From the NCBI RefSeq assembly GCF_963677685.1, contig NZ_OY782185.1:124001-188000 (forward strand): a DNA stretch of 64,000 bases, in the 5' to 3' direction. Below the pieces are notes generated by a model. It worked only from the letters and a program-made list of their open reading frames with translations, was not told the origin of the DNA and did no database searches. This stretch comes from an uncultured Bacteroides sp. Lineage in GTDB: Bacteria; Bacteroidota; Bacteroidia; Bacteroidales; Bacteroidaceae. Every line of letters starts with the position of its first letter. Position 1 is the first letter of the stretch. This document shows, piece by piece, positions 37,229-45,819 of the stretch. A program made the translations under genes and the position numbers.

Positions 37229-39259
37229 ATGGATAATAAAAAGAAAAACAATAAAGTAAATATGCCCCGCTTTAATATAAGCTGGATGTATATGATTATT
37301 GCTCTAATGTTATTAGGATTATATCTCACAAATGAGAACAGTTCTGTTAATAAACAGATCTCGTATGATCAATTTCAGCAATATGTTAGTAAGGGTTATG
37401 TAAACAGTGTTATTGGATATGATGATAATAGTGTAGAGGTCCATATAAAACCTGACTTTATAAAAGACGTCTTTAAAGAAGATTCTAGCCGCGTAGGTAA
37501 AGATCCTGTAATAACAACAGAAGCACCCTCCAGAGAGAGTTTGGGGAATTTTCTTGAAAAAGAGAAAAGTGCCAACCATTTCGATGGCTCTATAAACTAC
37601 AAAAAGAAAAAGGATTATTTTAGTGTTATCATGTGGAATGTGTTGCCTATCATTCTTCTCATCGGGCTATGGATGTTCTTCATGCGACGAATGAGCGGTG
37701 GAGGTGCAGGAGCAGGAAATGTTTTTAGTGTAGGCAAATCAAAAGCCCAACTCTTTGAAAAGGGAGGTTCTATTAAAATTACATTTAAAGACGTTGCCGG
37801 TTTAGAAGAGGCAAAACAAGAGGTAGAAGAAATCGTTGAATTTCTCAGAGAACCACAAAAATATACCGAGCTAGGAGGAAAAATCCCCAAAGGAGCATTA
37901 TTAGTAGGGCCTCCGGGAACAGGTAAAACACTTCTAGCTAAGGCCGTAGCAGGAGAAGCTAACGTTCCATTTTTCTCTTTATCTGGATCAGACTTCGTTG
38001 AGATGTTTGTGGGAGTCGGCGCATCTCGCGTACGAGACTTGTTTAAGCAAGCAAAAGAAAAAGCACCTTGTATTGTTTTCATAGATGAGATAGATGCAGT
38101 AGGAAGGGCCCGCGGTAAAAATCCAAGTATGGGAGGAAATGATGAACGAGAAAACACTCTAAACCAACTACTAACCGAAATGGATGGTTTCGGTTCCAAC
38201 AGTGGAGTTATTATTCTAGCAGCGACTAACCGTGTAGATGTATTAGATAAAGCTTTATTACGTGCAGGTAGATTTGATCGCCAAATACATGTCGATCTTC
38301 CTGACTTGAATGAGAGAAAAGAAGTTTTTGGAGTTCATCTACGTCCTATTAAAATAGATGAAACAGTAGATGTAGAGTTATTAGCTCGCCAAACTCCAGG
38401 ATTCTCAGGAGCAGATATCGCTAACGTTTGTAACGAAGCCGCACTTATAGCAGCTCGGCACGGCAAGAAATTCGTAGGCAAACAAGATTTCTTAGACGCT
38501 GTAGATCGTATTATAGGCGGACTGGAGAAAAAGAGCAAAATTACCACCGAAGAAGAACGCCGAACAATAGCTCTGCATGAAGCAGGACATGCAAGTTTGT
38601 CATGGCTCTTAGAGCATGCGAATCCCCTTATCAAAGTGACGATCGTACCTAGAGGTCGTGCTCTTGGAGCAGCTTGGTATTTACCTGAAGAAAGACAAAT
38701 AACCACTAAAGAGCAGATGTTAGATGAGATGTGTGCTACACTTGGTGGACGGGCTGCAGAAGATTTGTTTGTAGGGAAAATATCAACTGGAGCAATGAAT
38801 GACTTAGAGCGTGTTACTAAACAAGCTTATGGAATGGTTGCTTATCTTGGCATGAGTAAAAAACTGCCTAATTTATGCTATTATAACAACGAAGAATATT
38901 CGTTTAACAAACCCTATAGCGAACAAACAGCTGTTCTTATAGACGAAGAAGTTAAGCAGATGATCAACGAACAATATGAACGTGCCAAGCACATCCTTTC
39001 TAAGTACAAAGACGGGCATAACGAATTAGCCCAACTACTAATAGAGAAGGAAGTAATCTTTGCAGAAGATGTAGAACGAGTATTTGGTAAACGTGTATGG
39101 GCATCACGTTCAGAAGAAATAATGGCTGCTGAACTGAAAAAGAATAAAAATAAAGAAAAAGAGAGTGATAAAGAATCTACTGAACCCCAAGTAAATATTG
39201 AGTCGAATGTAGAAAACCAAGATTCTCTAAACAAAAGTTCTAAAAGCATTGAAAAATAA
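37229..39259 (+). CDS. ftsH: ATP-dependent zinc metalloprotease FtsH
   Basis: A 676-residue membrane-anchored AAA+ protease that degrades misassembled membrane proteins and regulatory targets. Two transmembrane helices (about 15-31 and 130-150) flank a periplasmic domain. The Walker A motif GPPGTGKT is at about 228, the Walker B IVFIDEIDAVG follows, and the arginine-finger region is RAGRFDRQIHVDLP. The zinc motif HEAGH is at about 450 with the third ligand further on. The Lys/Glu/Ser-rich C-tail (about 635-676) is long. Its last codons overlap the cdsA start. Confidence 0.97.
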   Translation: MDNKKKNNKVNMPRFNISWMYMIIALMLLGLYLTNENSSVNKQISYDQFQQYVSKGYVNSVIGYDDNSVEVHIKPDFIKDVFKEDSSRVGKDPVITTEAPSRESLGNFLEKEKSANHFDGSINYKKKKDYFSVIMWNVLPIILLIGLWMFFMRRMSGGGAGAGNVFSVGKSKAQLFEKGGSIKITFKDVAGLEEAKQEVEEIVEFLREPQKYTELGGKIPKGALLVGPPGTGKTLLAKAVAGEANVPFFSLSGSDFVEMFVGVGASRVRDLFKQAKEKAPCIVFIDEIDAVGRARGKNPSMGGNDERENTLNQLLTEMDGFGSNSGVIILAATNRVDVLDKALLRAGRFDRQIHVDLPDLNERKEVFGVHLRPIKIDETVDVELLARQTPGFSGADIANVCNEAALIAARHGKKFVGKQDFLDAVDRIIGGLEKKSKITTEEERRTIALHEAGHASLSWLLEHANPLIKVTIVPRGRALGAAWYLPEERQITTKEQMLDEMCATLGGRAAEDLFVGKISTGAMNDLERVTKQAYGMVAYLGMSKKLPNLCYYNNEEYSFNKPYSEQTAVLIDEEVKQMINEQYERAKHILSKYKDGHNELAQLLIEKEVIFAEDVERVFGKRVWASRSEEIMAAELKKNKNKEKESDKESTEPQVNIESNVENQDSLNKSSKSIEK

Positions 39260-40103
39260 CTTTATACAACGAACTGTAACCGGAGTGTTTTTCGTTACAA
39301 CACTATTGGGCTGTACCTTGTACAGCCCAATCTCATTTGGAATCATTTTCACTCTGATAAGTGCACTAACCGTACGAGAATTTATTCACCTCTTAAATAA
39401 TAAGAGAGAAGACACAGAAGCTAACGCTACTATTAGCATGCTTGGTGGGGCATTCCTTTTCATGTCAATAATGGCCTTTTGCATGAATATTGCTGACTCT
39501 AAAGTCTTTATTCCTTATTTAGCTATTATTATTTATCTGATAATCAGCCAACTATATCTGAAAAAGAAAGATCCAATTGTTAATTGGGCTTACGCAATAT
39601 TCAGCCAGATCTATGTGGCTCTTCCTTTTGCCCTACTCAACGTACTTGCTTTCCAAAGCAACAAGGAAACAGGAAGCATAGAATATAACGCAATCCTACC
39701 AATTTCCATATTTGTTTTCATTTGGCTAAATGACACCGGAGCTTATTGTGTAGGTACTCTCATAGGTAAACACCGCTTATTTGAGCGCATATCTCCAAAA
39801 AAATCTTGGGAAGGCTCTATAGGAGGAGGCGCTATTGCAATTCTCAGCTCTCTTGCTTTTGCATACTACTTCTCATTTATACCAACTTTAGCTTGGGTAG
39901 GTCTAGCTATTGTTGTTGTCGTATTTGGCACATGGGGCGATCTAAGTGAATCGTTATTAAAACGCCAGTTAGGTGTCAAAGATTCAGGATCTATTCTCCC
40001 AGGGCATGGAGGCCTGCTCGACCGTTTTGACAGCGCACTTATTGCCATCCCTGCGGCGGTCATTTATCTTCATATTATTTCTACACTACTACAAAACTTT
40101 TGA
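39249..40103 (+). CDS. cdsA: Phosphatidate cytidylyltransferase (CdsA)
   Basis: Makes CDP-diacylglycerol from phosphatidate and CTP, the branch point for all phospholipids, in the inner membrane. The 284-residue protein has about eight hydrophobic segments and the signature SPKKSWEGSIGGG. The DLSESLLKRQLGVKDSGSILPGHGGLLDRFDSAL motif (given here in parts: DLSESLLKRQLGVKD, LPGHGGLLDRFDS) carries the metal-binding Asp residues. The start is TTG at 39249, overlapping the ftsH end by 11 bases. The family start KNNFIQRTVTG supports it over any later codon. It supplies substrate to PssA, encoded at 56.8 kb. Confidence 0.94.
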   Translation: MKNNFIQRTVTGVFFVTTLLGCTLYSPISFGIIFTLISALTVREFIHLLNNKREDTEANATISMLGGAFLFMSIMAFCMNIADSKVFIPYLAIIIYLIISQLYLKKKDPIVNWAYAIFSQIYVALPFALLNVLAFQSNKETGSIEYNAILPISIFVFIWLNDTGAYCVGTLIGKHRLFERISPKKSWEGSIGGGAIAILSSLAFAYYFSFIPTLAWVGLAIVVVVFGTWGDLSESLLKRQLGVKDSGSILPGHGGLLDRFDSALIAIPAAVIYLHIISTLLQNF

Positions 40104-40193
40104 AAACGAAACTCACAAAAAGAGATTCGCCTCAATCACTCTATTGATAAAGAATATAAATCAATACTTATAAGTAATGCTTCATAACAAACA

Positions 40194-41369
40194 TTAGTCT
40201 TTTCTACGGGCGATTTGTAAGTTCGATTGCCGTGCATAACCAATACGGAAATTTAATGTTTTAGGATCCTTTTTCTTATAAGCTTCGCGTAGTTCCGGCT
40301 GAACATATTTAGAAAACATAGAAATTGGTTTCAAGAAAGTCCCGTAAAGAGTAACAACCCAGTTATCTGGTTTATAAAAAGATAACGGGATACCCGAATC
40401 ATCTTGCAGTACACCAGATGAATGGTCTAATATAAATTGACGAATCCCTGCAAAAGAAGCAGTATGCATCAAATAAGAAGCTGACTTTATAAAAGTAGCA
40501 GTTTCTCCGACGAAAGATTTATCCAGAAAGGCTTGCAAAGGCTTATTATTTAAGAAACTAGCATTACTAAGGTCTGTAGAGCAATAGTAAAGAGTTTGCA
40601 CTTTTTTACTATTACCATGAAAATATTTAAATTCCACAATTCCCGTATTACCAGTAATAGGTTTTCCTGATTCATCAGTGTAGACAACATCTCCCTCTTG
40701 AGAAAAATTCACATTACGAATACTGACAAGTTCACGGTTAGAACGAACCATTAACACAGAAATAATAGGGACAACTCCATCTATCGTATCGTTAAAAAAC
40801 TCTTTCTTTATATCATCCGTACGAAAAAAGCTCAAATTCAAAATATCAGATACTGCATTTTGATATAGCAGGTAAGTTTCTTTTGAAGGTTTCTTGATTC
40901 TGATGGTACTCCCCGGATGCTCTAGCCCAATTAAGATATAAGTATCCATCTTTGGGAAAAAAGTGTTTGAAAAAAGATAATCAGGCCCCCCAAATGGATA
41001 AAAAAGAGTATGGCAAGAACTATTTATATCAGAGAGTTCACTTTGAGTAAAAGCCATCAATTTAGGCAATGTTTGCTGAAAAGCATTCCATATCTGATCC
41101 ATATTACGAGCATGCGCCTGCCATTCTTCTGTTTTCGTCAAAGGCAAAAGATAACTAGTATCATTTTTTACAGGGAGACCTGCAGCAAAACGGGCAAGAT
41201 CATTCAAACTCTCATCAGGTATCACAACTGTGTCTGAAGTTTTTTGGCTTATACCAGTGGCAATAGCACTATGGACAGCAGTTCTTAATTGTTTCTTTTT
41301 AGGCTTGCATGATTCCTGACATACCAATACTACGAGAGCTAATACTATATAATAAAATCTAACTTTCAT
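40194..41369 (-). CDS. Lipoprotein of unknown function
   Basis: This 391-residue protein has a lipoprotein-like signal (hydrophobic residues 6-16) with candidate acceptor cysteines at 17 and 21, then a basic stretch KPKKKQLR. I do not recognise a catalytic family. It contains LFYPFGGPDYLFSNTFFPKMDTYILIGLEHPG, written in two parts as LFYPFGGPDYLF and TYILIGLEHPG, which looks like a substrate or lipid-binding barrel core. The C-terminus is basic. It is conserved in style with other Bacteroidales envelope lipoproteins. It lies alone between convergent cdsA and a divergent operon. Confidence 0.75.
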   Translation of the reverse strand: MKVRFYYIVLALVVLVCQESCKPKKKQLRTAVHSAIATGISQKTSDTVVIPDESLNDLARFAAGLPVKNDTSYLLPLTKTEEWQAHARNMDQIWNAFQQTLPKLMAFTQSELSDINSSCHTLFYPFGGPDYLFSNTFFPKMDTYILIGLEHPGSTIRIKKPSKETYLLYQNAVSDILNLSFFRTDDIKKEFFNDTIDGVVPIISVLMVRSNRELVSIRNVNFSQEGDVVYTDESGKPITGNTGIVEFKYFHGNSKKVQTLYYCSTDLSNASFLNNKPLQAFLDKSFVGETATFIKSASYLMHTASFAGIRQFILDHSSGVLQDDSGIPLSFYKPDNWVVTLYGTFLKPISMFSKYVQPELREAYKKKDPKTLNFRIGYARQSNLQIARRKD

Positions 41370-41600
41370 ATAGAATAATTATTTTTATATTGAAGCGTAA
41401 GTCTATTAAAAAAGATCTATTAGCACTGATATAAATATGGTCACATAACAAAATAAAGAAAGAAAAGACCTCAATTATACCCCGAATATAGAACTTAAAG
41501 AATATAAAGGATACACCACAATCCGAACTTATGCATCTTACATTTGTTTTTAATCATGCTTTTAGTGCTAAACGAAGATGCAAAAATACAATTAAATCAG

Positions 41601-41608
41601 TAACTTTG
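41601..41608 (+). promoter_or_regulatory. Probable -7 box for the 41.6-43.5 kb operon
   Basis: TAACTTTG matches TAnnTTTG 20 bases before the first ATG. The rest of 41370-41600 holds nothing I can name, apart from a minus-strand TATTTTTG at 41588-41581 that could serve the divergent lipoprotein gene. Confidence 0.45.
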
Positions 41609-41628
41609 CAGAAATTTCTTACTTAATT

Positions 41629-42045
41629 ATGTGGATACTAATCATAGGTTTATTGCTTCTAGCTATCGTTGCTTTGATCGCTGGCTATGTACGCAATAAA
41701 AAAATACAGAGAAAAATAGATGAGGGAATTATAGAGAAATTTCCTGAAGTAACAGAACTAGATGTAGAATGCTGCGGTCAGCATGAAGTCTGTGAGAGAG
41801 AAAGCTTATTGGCCGCTGTAAGCAAAAAAATAGAATATTATGATGACGAGGAGCTCGACAAATACGTGAATAAAGGGTCTGATGAATATAATTCCCAAGA
41901 GATAGAACAATTTCGAGACATATTCTACACAATGCAAGAGACAGACGTAGCTGGCTGGGTACGTAGCTTACAGCTAAGAAATATTAATTTGCCCGATGAA
42001 CTAAAAGATGAAATATTTCTTATCGTCGGAGAAAGACGAATTTGA
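41629..42045 (+). CDS. Small membrane-anchored protein, CCGxHxxC motif
   Basis: A 138-residue protein with one N-terminal transmembrane helix (about 2-20, WILIIGLLLLAIVALIAGYV) and a cytoplasmic remainder. A CCGQHEVCE cluster (about 48-56) looks like a metal or Fe-S binding patch. The C-terminal half is acidic and helical (YYDDEELDKYVNKGSDEYNS and MQETDVAGWVRSLQLRNINL). I do not recognise a family with known function. It is 13 bases before the metal ABC permease gene, which makes a metal-related role tempting but unproven. Confidence 0.75.
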   Translation: MWILIIGLLLLAIVALIAGYVRNKKIQRKIDEGIIEKFPEVTELDVECCGQHEVCERESLLAAVSKKIEYYDDEELDKYVNKGSDEYNSQEIEQFRDIFYTMQETDVAGWVRSLQLRNINLPDELKDEIFLIVGERRI

Positions 42046-42058
42046 GATAATATAAGTG

Positions 42059-42868
42059 ATGGACCTATTACAATATACTTTTTTCCAACATGCGTTGCTT
42101 GGCAGTTTGCTCGCTAGCATAGCTTGTGGTATTATTGGGACATACATTGTCACACGGCGGTTAGTCTTCATAAGTGGAGGCATCACCCACGCTTCTTTCG
42201 GAGGTATAGGTTTAGGGCTTTTCACAGGAATCTCCCCTATTTTATCTGCGGCAATATTCTCTATATTATCGGCTTTTGGAATAGAATGGCTAAGTAAGCG
42301 AAAAGATGTACGAGAAGACTCAGCTATTGCCATGTTTTGGACTCTAGGTATGGCGCTTGGTATCATATTTACATTCCTCTCTCCCGGCTTTGCTCCCGAT
42401 CTATCGGCTTATTTGTTTGGTAATATACTTACTATCACACAAACAGATATCTTATTATTAGGCATTTTGGCTACGGTACTTATCTTTTTTTTCACTCTAT
42501 TCATACATCCAATTATTCATATCGCTTTTGACCGTGAATTTGCCCGCTCACAGGGACTTCCCGTTATCTTTTTTGAGTATCTATTGATGATGTTTGTCGC
42601 TCTTACTATCGTATTATGCTTACGCATGGTAGGTATTGTATTAGCTATATCCCTACTTACAATACCACAAATGACCGCCAACTTGTTCACTTATAAATTC
42701 AAACAAATAATTTGGCTATCAATTGTCATAGGATATCTCAGCTGTTTAGGTGGATTGTTTATATCCTACTTTCTCAACGTTCCTTCGGGAGCCTCAATCA
42801 TCTTTTTCTCTATCATTATTTATGCTATATGCAAAGGTGGAAAAAGTATTTTCTTATCAAAAAAATAA
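42059..42868 (+). CDS. ABC-3 type metal ion permease (ZnuB/MntB-like)
   Basis: This 270-residue inner-membrane protein of the Zn2+/Mn2+/Fe2+ ABC permease family has about seven to nine hydrophobic segments. It carries the conserved start QYTFFQHALLGSLLASIACGIIG, split here as QYTFFQHALLG and ASIACGIIG, then ITHASFGGIGLGLF. Later it has REFARSQGLPV and the RMVGIVLAISLLTIPQMTA transport motif. The ATPase and binding protein are not adjacent, so it must pair with distant subunits. I start at ATG 42059 rather than the GTG immediately before. Confidence 0.88.
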   Translation: MDLLQYTFFQHALLGSLLASIACGIIGTYIVTRRLVFISGGITHASFGGIGLGLFTGISPILSAAIFSILSAFGIEWLSKRKDVREDSAIAMFWTLGMALGIIFTFLSPGFAPDLSAYLFGNILTITQTDILLLGILATVLIFFFTLFIHPIIHIAFDREFARSQGLPVIFFEYLLMMFVALTIVLCLRMVGIVLAISLLTIPQMTANLFTYKFKQIIWLSIVIGYLSCLGGLFISYFLNVPSGASIIFFSIIIYAICKGGKSIFLSKK

Positions 42869-42899
42869 TTATTTGCAAACAAGTAAATAAAAGACCAAA

Positions 42900-43322
42900 A
42901 TGGAAATAAAAATTGAATCTTTAGAACAAATTCACAAAGCAGCCAAACAATTTATCTCTGCAATAGGTGAAAATACCGTTTTTGCACTCTATGGAAAGAT
43001 GGGTGCCGGAAAAACAACCTTTGTAAAAGCTATCTGTGAAGAGTTAGGAATTACAGATGTGATAAATTCTCCCACTTTTGCTATCGTTAATGAATATCGT
43101 TCAGAAGAGACAGCTGAACTCATTTATCATTTTGATTTTTACCGTATCAATAAATTAGAAGAAGTCTATGATATGGGATACGAAGACTATTTTTACAGCG
43201 GTGCTCTCTGCTTTATTGAATGGCCTGAACTCGTAGAAGAACTATTGCCCGGCAATACAATGAAAGTAATTATCGAAGAGCAAGAAGATGGAAGTAGAAC
43301 AGTAACAATAGATCAAATATGA
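42900..43322 (+). CDS. tsaE: tRNA t6A biosynthesis ATPase TsaE
   Basis: A 140-residue P-loop ATPase that supports TsaB/TsaD in making N6-threonylcarbamoyladenosine at position 37 of ANN-decoding tRNAs. The Walker A sequence GKMGAGKT is at 32-39. Also visible are [37 protein letters not shown] and [14 protein letters not shown], the family's switch and Walker B-like regions. The length is normal. The stop overlaps the following small gene by 4 bases. Confidence 0.95.
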   Translation: MEIKIESLEQIHKAAKQFISAIGENTVFALYGKMGAGKTTFVKAICEELGITDVINSPTFAIVNEYRSEETAELIYHFDFYRINKLEEVYDMGYEDYFYSGALCFIEWPELVEELLPGNTMKVIIEEQEDGSRTVTIDQI

Positions 43323-43525
43323 AACCCCAGTACTTCGTACAAGGAATCTTTGCTGTTGCAGGTATCATAGCGATACTTGCAGCTATTCTGAATTGGGATT
43401 GGTTTTTTAATGCCCAAAACGCCCAACTCATAGTACGCAATGTCGGTCGCCAAAGAGCTAGATTATTTTATGGTGCATTGGGGATTATATTACTAAGTAT
43501 GTCTTTTTTCTTTTTTCTACAATAG
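43319..43525 (+). CDS. Small two-helix membrane protein, Imm17-like (tentative)
   Basis: A 68-residue protein with two hydrophobic helices (about 6-22 and 48-66) and a short loop [29 protein letters not shown] split it as [11 protein letters not shown] and [11 protein letters not shown]. The W-F and G-R-x-x-A-R-x-F-Y-G pattern is reminiscent of the immunity protein 17 family, but no toxin gene is nearby. Translational coupling to tsaE (ATGA overlap) suggests a housekeeping context. Its 3' end overlaps the convergent DUF58 gene by 9 bases. Confidence 0.7.
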   Translation: MKPQYFVQGIFAVAGIIAILAAILNWDWFFNAQNAQLIVRNVGRQRARLFYGALGIILLSMSFFFFLQ

Positions 43526-44827
43526 CTCTAAGCTCTTCATCTCCAAATATTTATTAATCACATCTATTGAGAGCTTATTAGGTGTAGTTAACAATGCATA
43601 AATGCCATTTTGCTTAAGCGTAGAGATAATCAATCGTTTATCAAAAGCAAATTTATCAGCTATCACCTGCTGATAATACTCTTCTGTATTTTGAGGTTTA
43701 GTATCAATAAATTGCTGTAACTCCATATCTTCAAAAATAACGACCAACAAGCAATGTCGACTTGCTAATAAGCGAAGAAATTGTAATTGCCTCTTCATTG
43801 CATTCATGCTATCAAAATTAGTATACAGCACTAAAAAACTACGTTTGCTAACACGTTTACTTAAATGTGCGCAGAGTGCTGAAAAATCGCTCTCGCCAAA
43901 AGACGTTTTCTGATCATAAAGAATTTCGAGTAATCTCTGTAATTGCCCTGATTGAGCGGAAGCCGGGAGAAAAGTATCAAAATATTGATTAAAAGTAACC
44001 AGACCAGCCTTATCCCCTTTTCTCATTGCCACATAAGAAAGTACTAAAGAGGCATTTATAGAATAGTCCAAAAAAGTCATCCCACCAAAAGCTTGTTGCA
44101 TAACCCGCCCTTTATCAACCACACAATAAATCTGCTGAGAGCGTTCATCCTGATATGTATTCACCATCAGCTGATGTTTTCTTGCACTTGCCTTCCAATT
44201 GATCATTCGATAATCATCACCTTTCACATACTCTTTGATCTGTTCAAATTCAGTATGCTGCCCCACTCTCCTCACACGCTTGATTCCCAAATCAGTCAGA
44301 TTATTAGTCATCGCCATTAATTCATAGCGACGAAGCATCAAAAAAGAAGGGTAGATTTTTATCTTTTGTTCTTCACCACAAGTAAAGCGCCTCTCAATCA
44401 GCATAAAGAAACTAGATACAAACACCCTAATATGTCCAAATTGATATTCTCCTCTTTTTACGGGATACAATGAATAGGATAAAGTTTTAGAGCCGGACTG
44501 AGGTAGTAAAAAAGAAAAAAGAAGATCTCTTTTTTGAAAAACAGGAGGTGCCTCATCAATAACTCTAACCTGCACCGTAAAAGGATAGTTATTCCAAAGA
44601 GTAACTTTTACAATATTTTCATCACCATTGGAGAAGCGCTCGGCACACTGCCTTGAAGCCCCAACACCTCTATTTCTATAGAGTAAGAGTCCATCTAAAA
44701 AAAGAATACAAATAAATAGAATAAGTAAAAGTTGACCAATGACAAACAGGGACATAAAAAAGTATCCCCCTCCGAGCAGAACAATGATCAGCAATGCAAT
44801 AATATAAAAACGTCGGGTCAGAAACAT
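43517..44827 (-). CDS. DUF58 domain membrane protein
   Basis: This 436-residue protein has two N-terminal transmembrane helices (about 8-45) followed by the DUF58 core, a vWA-like fold with the signature YVKGDDYRMINWKASARKHQ (about 203-222). The C-terminal half (LVLYTNFDSMNAMKRQL) continues the vWA-like part. DUF58 proteins are encoded next to MoxR ATPases almost universally and are thought to be their clients. It begins inside the moxR stop codon (TAATG). It is last in the six-gene cluster. Confidence 0.93.
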   Translation of the reverse strand: MFLTRRFYIIALLIIVLLGGGYFFMSLFVIGQLLLILFICILFLDGLLLYRNRGVGASRQCAERFSNGDENIVKVTLWNNYPFTVQVRVIDEAPPVFQKRDLLFSFLLPQSGSKTLSYSLYPVKRGEYQFGHIRVFVSSFFMLIERRFTCGEEQKIKIYPSFLMLRRYELMAMTNNLTDLGIKRVRRVGQHTEFEQIKEYVKGDDYRMINWKASARKHQLMVNTYQDERSQQIYCVVDKGRVMQQAFGGMTFLDYSINASLVLSYVAMRKGDKAGLVTFNQYFDTFLPASAQSGQLQRLLEILYDQKTSFGESDFSALCAHLSKRVSKRSFLVLYTNFDSMNAMKRQLQFLRLLASRHCLLVVIFEDMELQQFIDTKPQNTEEYYQQVIADKFAFDKRLIISTLKQNGIYALLTTPNKLSIDVINKYLEMKSLELL

Positions 44828-45798
44828 TATTTGGGTACCTCTACTTTATCAATTAGCCGTTGAGTAATTTTCACTGCGGAATATCCTTCCATCTCTGCCT
44901 CAGCAGTTAGAATTAAACGGTGCTGCAACACAAAAGGAGCAACAAATTTAATATCCTCAGGGGCAACAAAATCACGACCTTGCAAGAGTGCATATGCTTT
45001 AGACGCTTGTAACAAAGCCACTGAAGCCCTCGGAGATGCTCCTAGATAAACGGCTTTACTAGTACGTGTCTGCTGAATAATTAATGCAATATATTCCAAC
45101 AAGGTATGTTCAACATAAACTCGTTCCACCAAACCTTTCAGAGTTAGCAATTCCGCCGACGTCAACACAGAGCTAATTTCTTCAAGCTTAACGATACGTG
45201 CATTAGAATGATGACGCTCTAAGATACTCACCTCTTCTTCTAAAGAAGGATAATCCATCGTTATTTTCATCAAAAAACGATCCAACTGTGCTTCAGGCAA
45301 TTTATAAGTACCTTCTTGCTCCACAGGGTTCTGCGTTGCAAAAATCGCATACGGATCATTCATTAAATACGTAAAACCATCCATGCTTATCTGACGTTCT
45401 TCCATGACTTCGAAAAGAGCCGACTGTGTTTTTGCCGGTGCACGATTAATTTCATCAACCAACACAAGGTTTCCAAAAACAGGACCTTTATGGAAATCGA
45501 ACTCATTTGTTTTCATATTAAAAACCGCAGTACCAAGCACATCACTAGGCATCAGGTCAGGAGTAAACTGAATACGACTAAAATCCGCTTCAATCAATCG
45601 AGCAATCAGTTTAGCCAACAGTGTTTTAGCCACTCCGGGAACCCCCTCTATCAAGGCATGCCCATTAGCTAAAATAGTAGTCAGCAACAAATCAACCGTC
45701 CGCTCCTGCCCCACAATAACCGACGCAACATTTTCCTTTAAGCATCTTATTTTTTCAGCGAAAAGCGCCAAATCGTTCTCTTCAATATTACCTTTCAT
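44827..45798 (-). CDS. MoxR family AAA+ ATPase
   Basis: A 323-residue cytoplasmic AAA+ ATPase. It has the Walker A sequence GVPGVAKT (52-59), the Walker B LVLVDEINRAPAKTQSALFEVMEE and the sensor FATQNPVEQEGTYKLPEAQLDRF, followed by the C-terminal lid with PRASVALLQASKAYALLQGRDFV. MoxR proteins act as chaperones that insert metals or mature vWA-domain partners. Here the partner is presumably the DUF58 protein encoded immediately downstream. The motifs are intact, so it should be an active ATPase. Confidence 0.94.
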   Translation of the reverse strand: MKGNIEENDLALFAEKIRCLKENVASVIVGQERTVDLLLTTILANGHALIEGVPGVAKTLLAKLIARLIEADFSRIQFTPDLMPSDVLGTAVFNMKTNEFDFHKGPVFGNLVLVDEINRAPAKTQSALFEVMEERQISMDGFTYLMNDPYAIFATQNPVEQEGTYKLPEAQLDRFLMKITMDYPSLEEEVSILERHHSNARIVKLEEISSVLTSAELLTLKGLVERVYVEHTLLEYIALIIQQTRTSKAVYLGASPRASVALLQASKAYALLQGRDFVAPEDIKFVAPFVLQHRLILTAEAEMEGYSAVKITQRLIDKVEVPK

Positions 45799-45819
45799 AC
45801 AATTATATTATATAAAGCA

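Noticed and set aside
37615..38199. 194-codon minus-strand frame inside ftsH
   Set aside because: Antisense to the highly conserved AAA+ domain. Ser/Pro-rich translation is typical of a shadow frame.
43319..43525. Immunity gene of a polymorphic toxin system
   Set aside because: No toxin or secretion gene is nearby, and the gene is coupled to tsaE.
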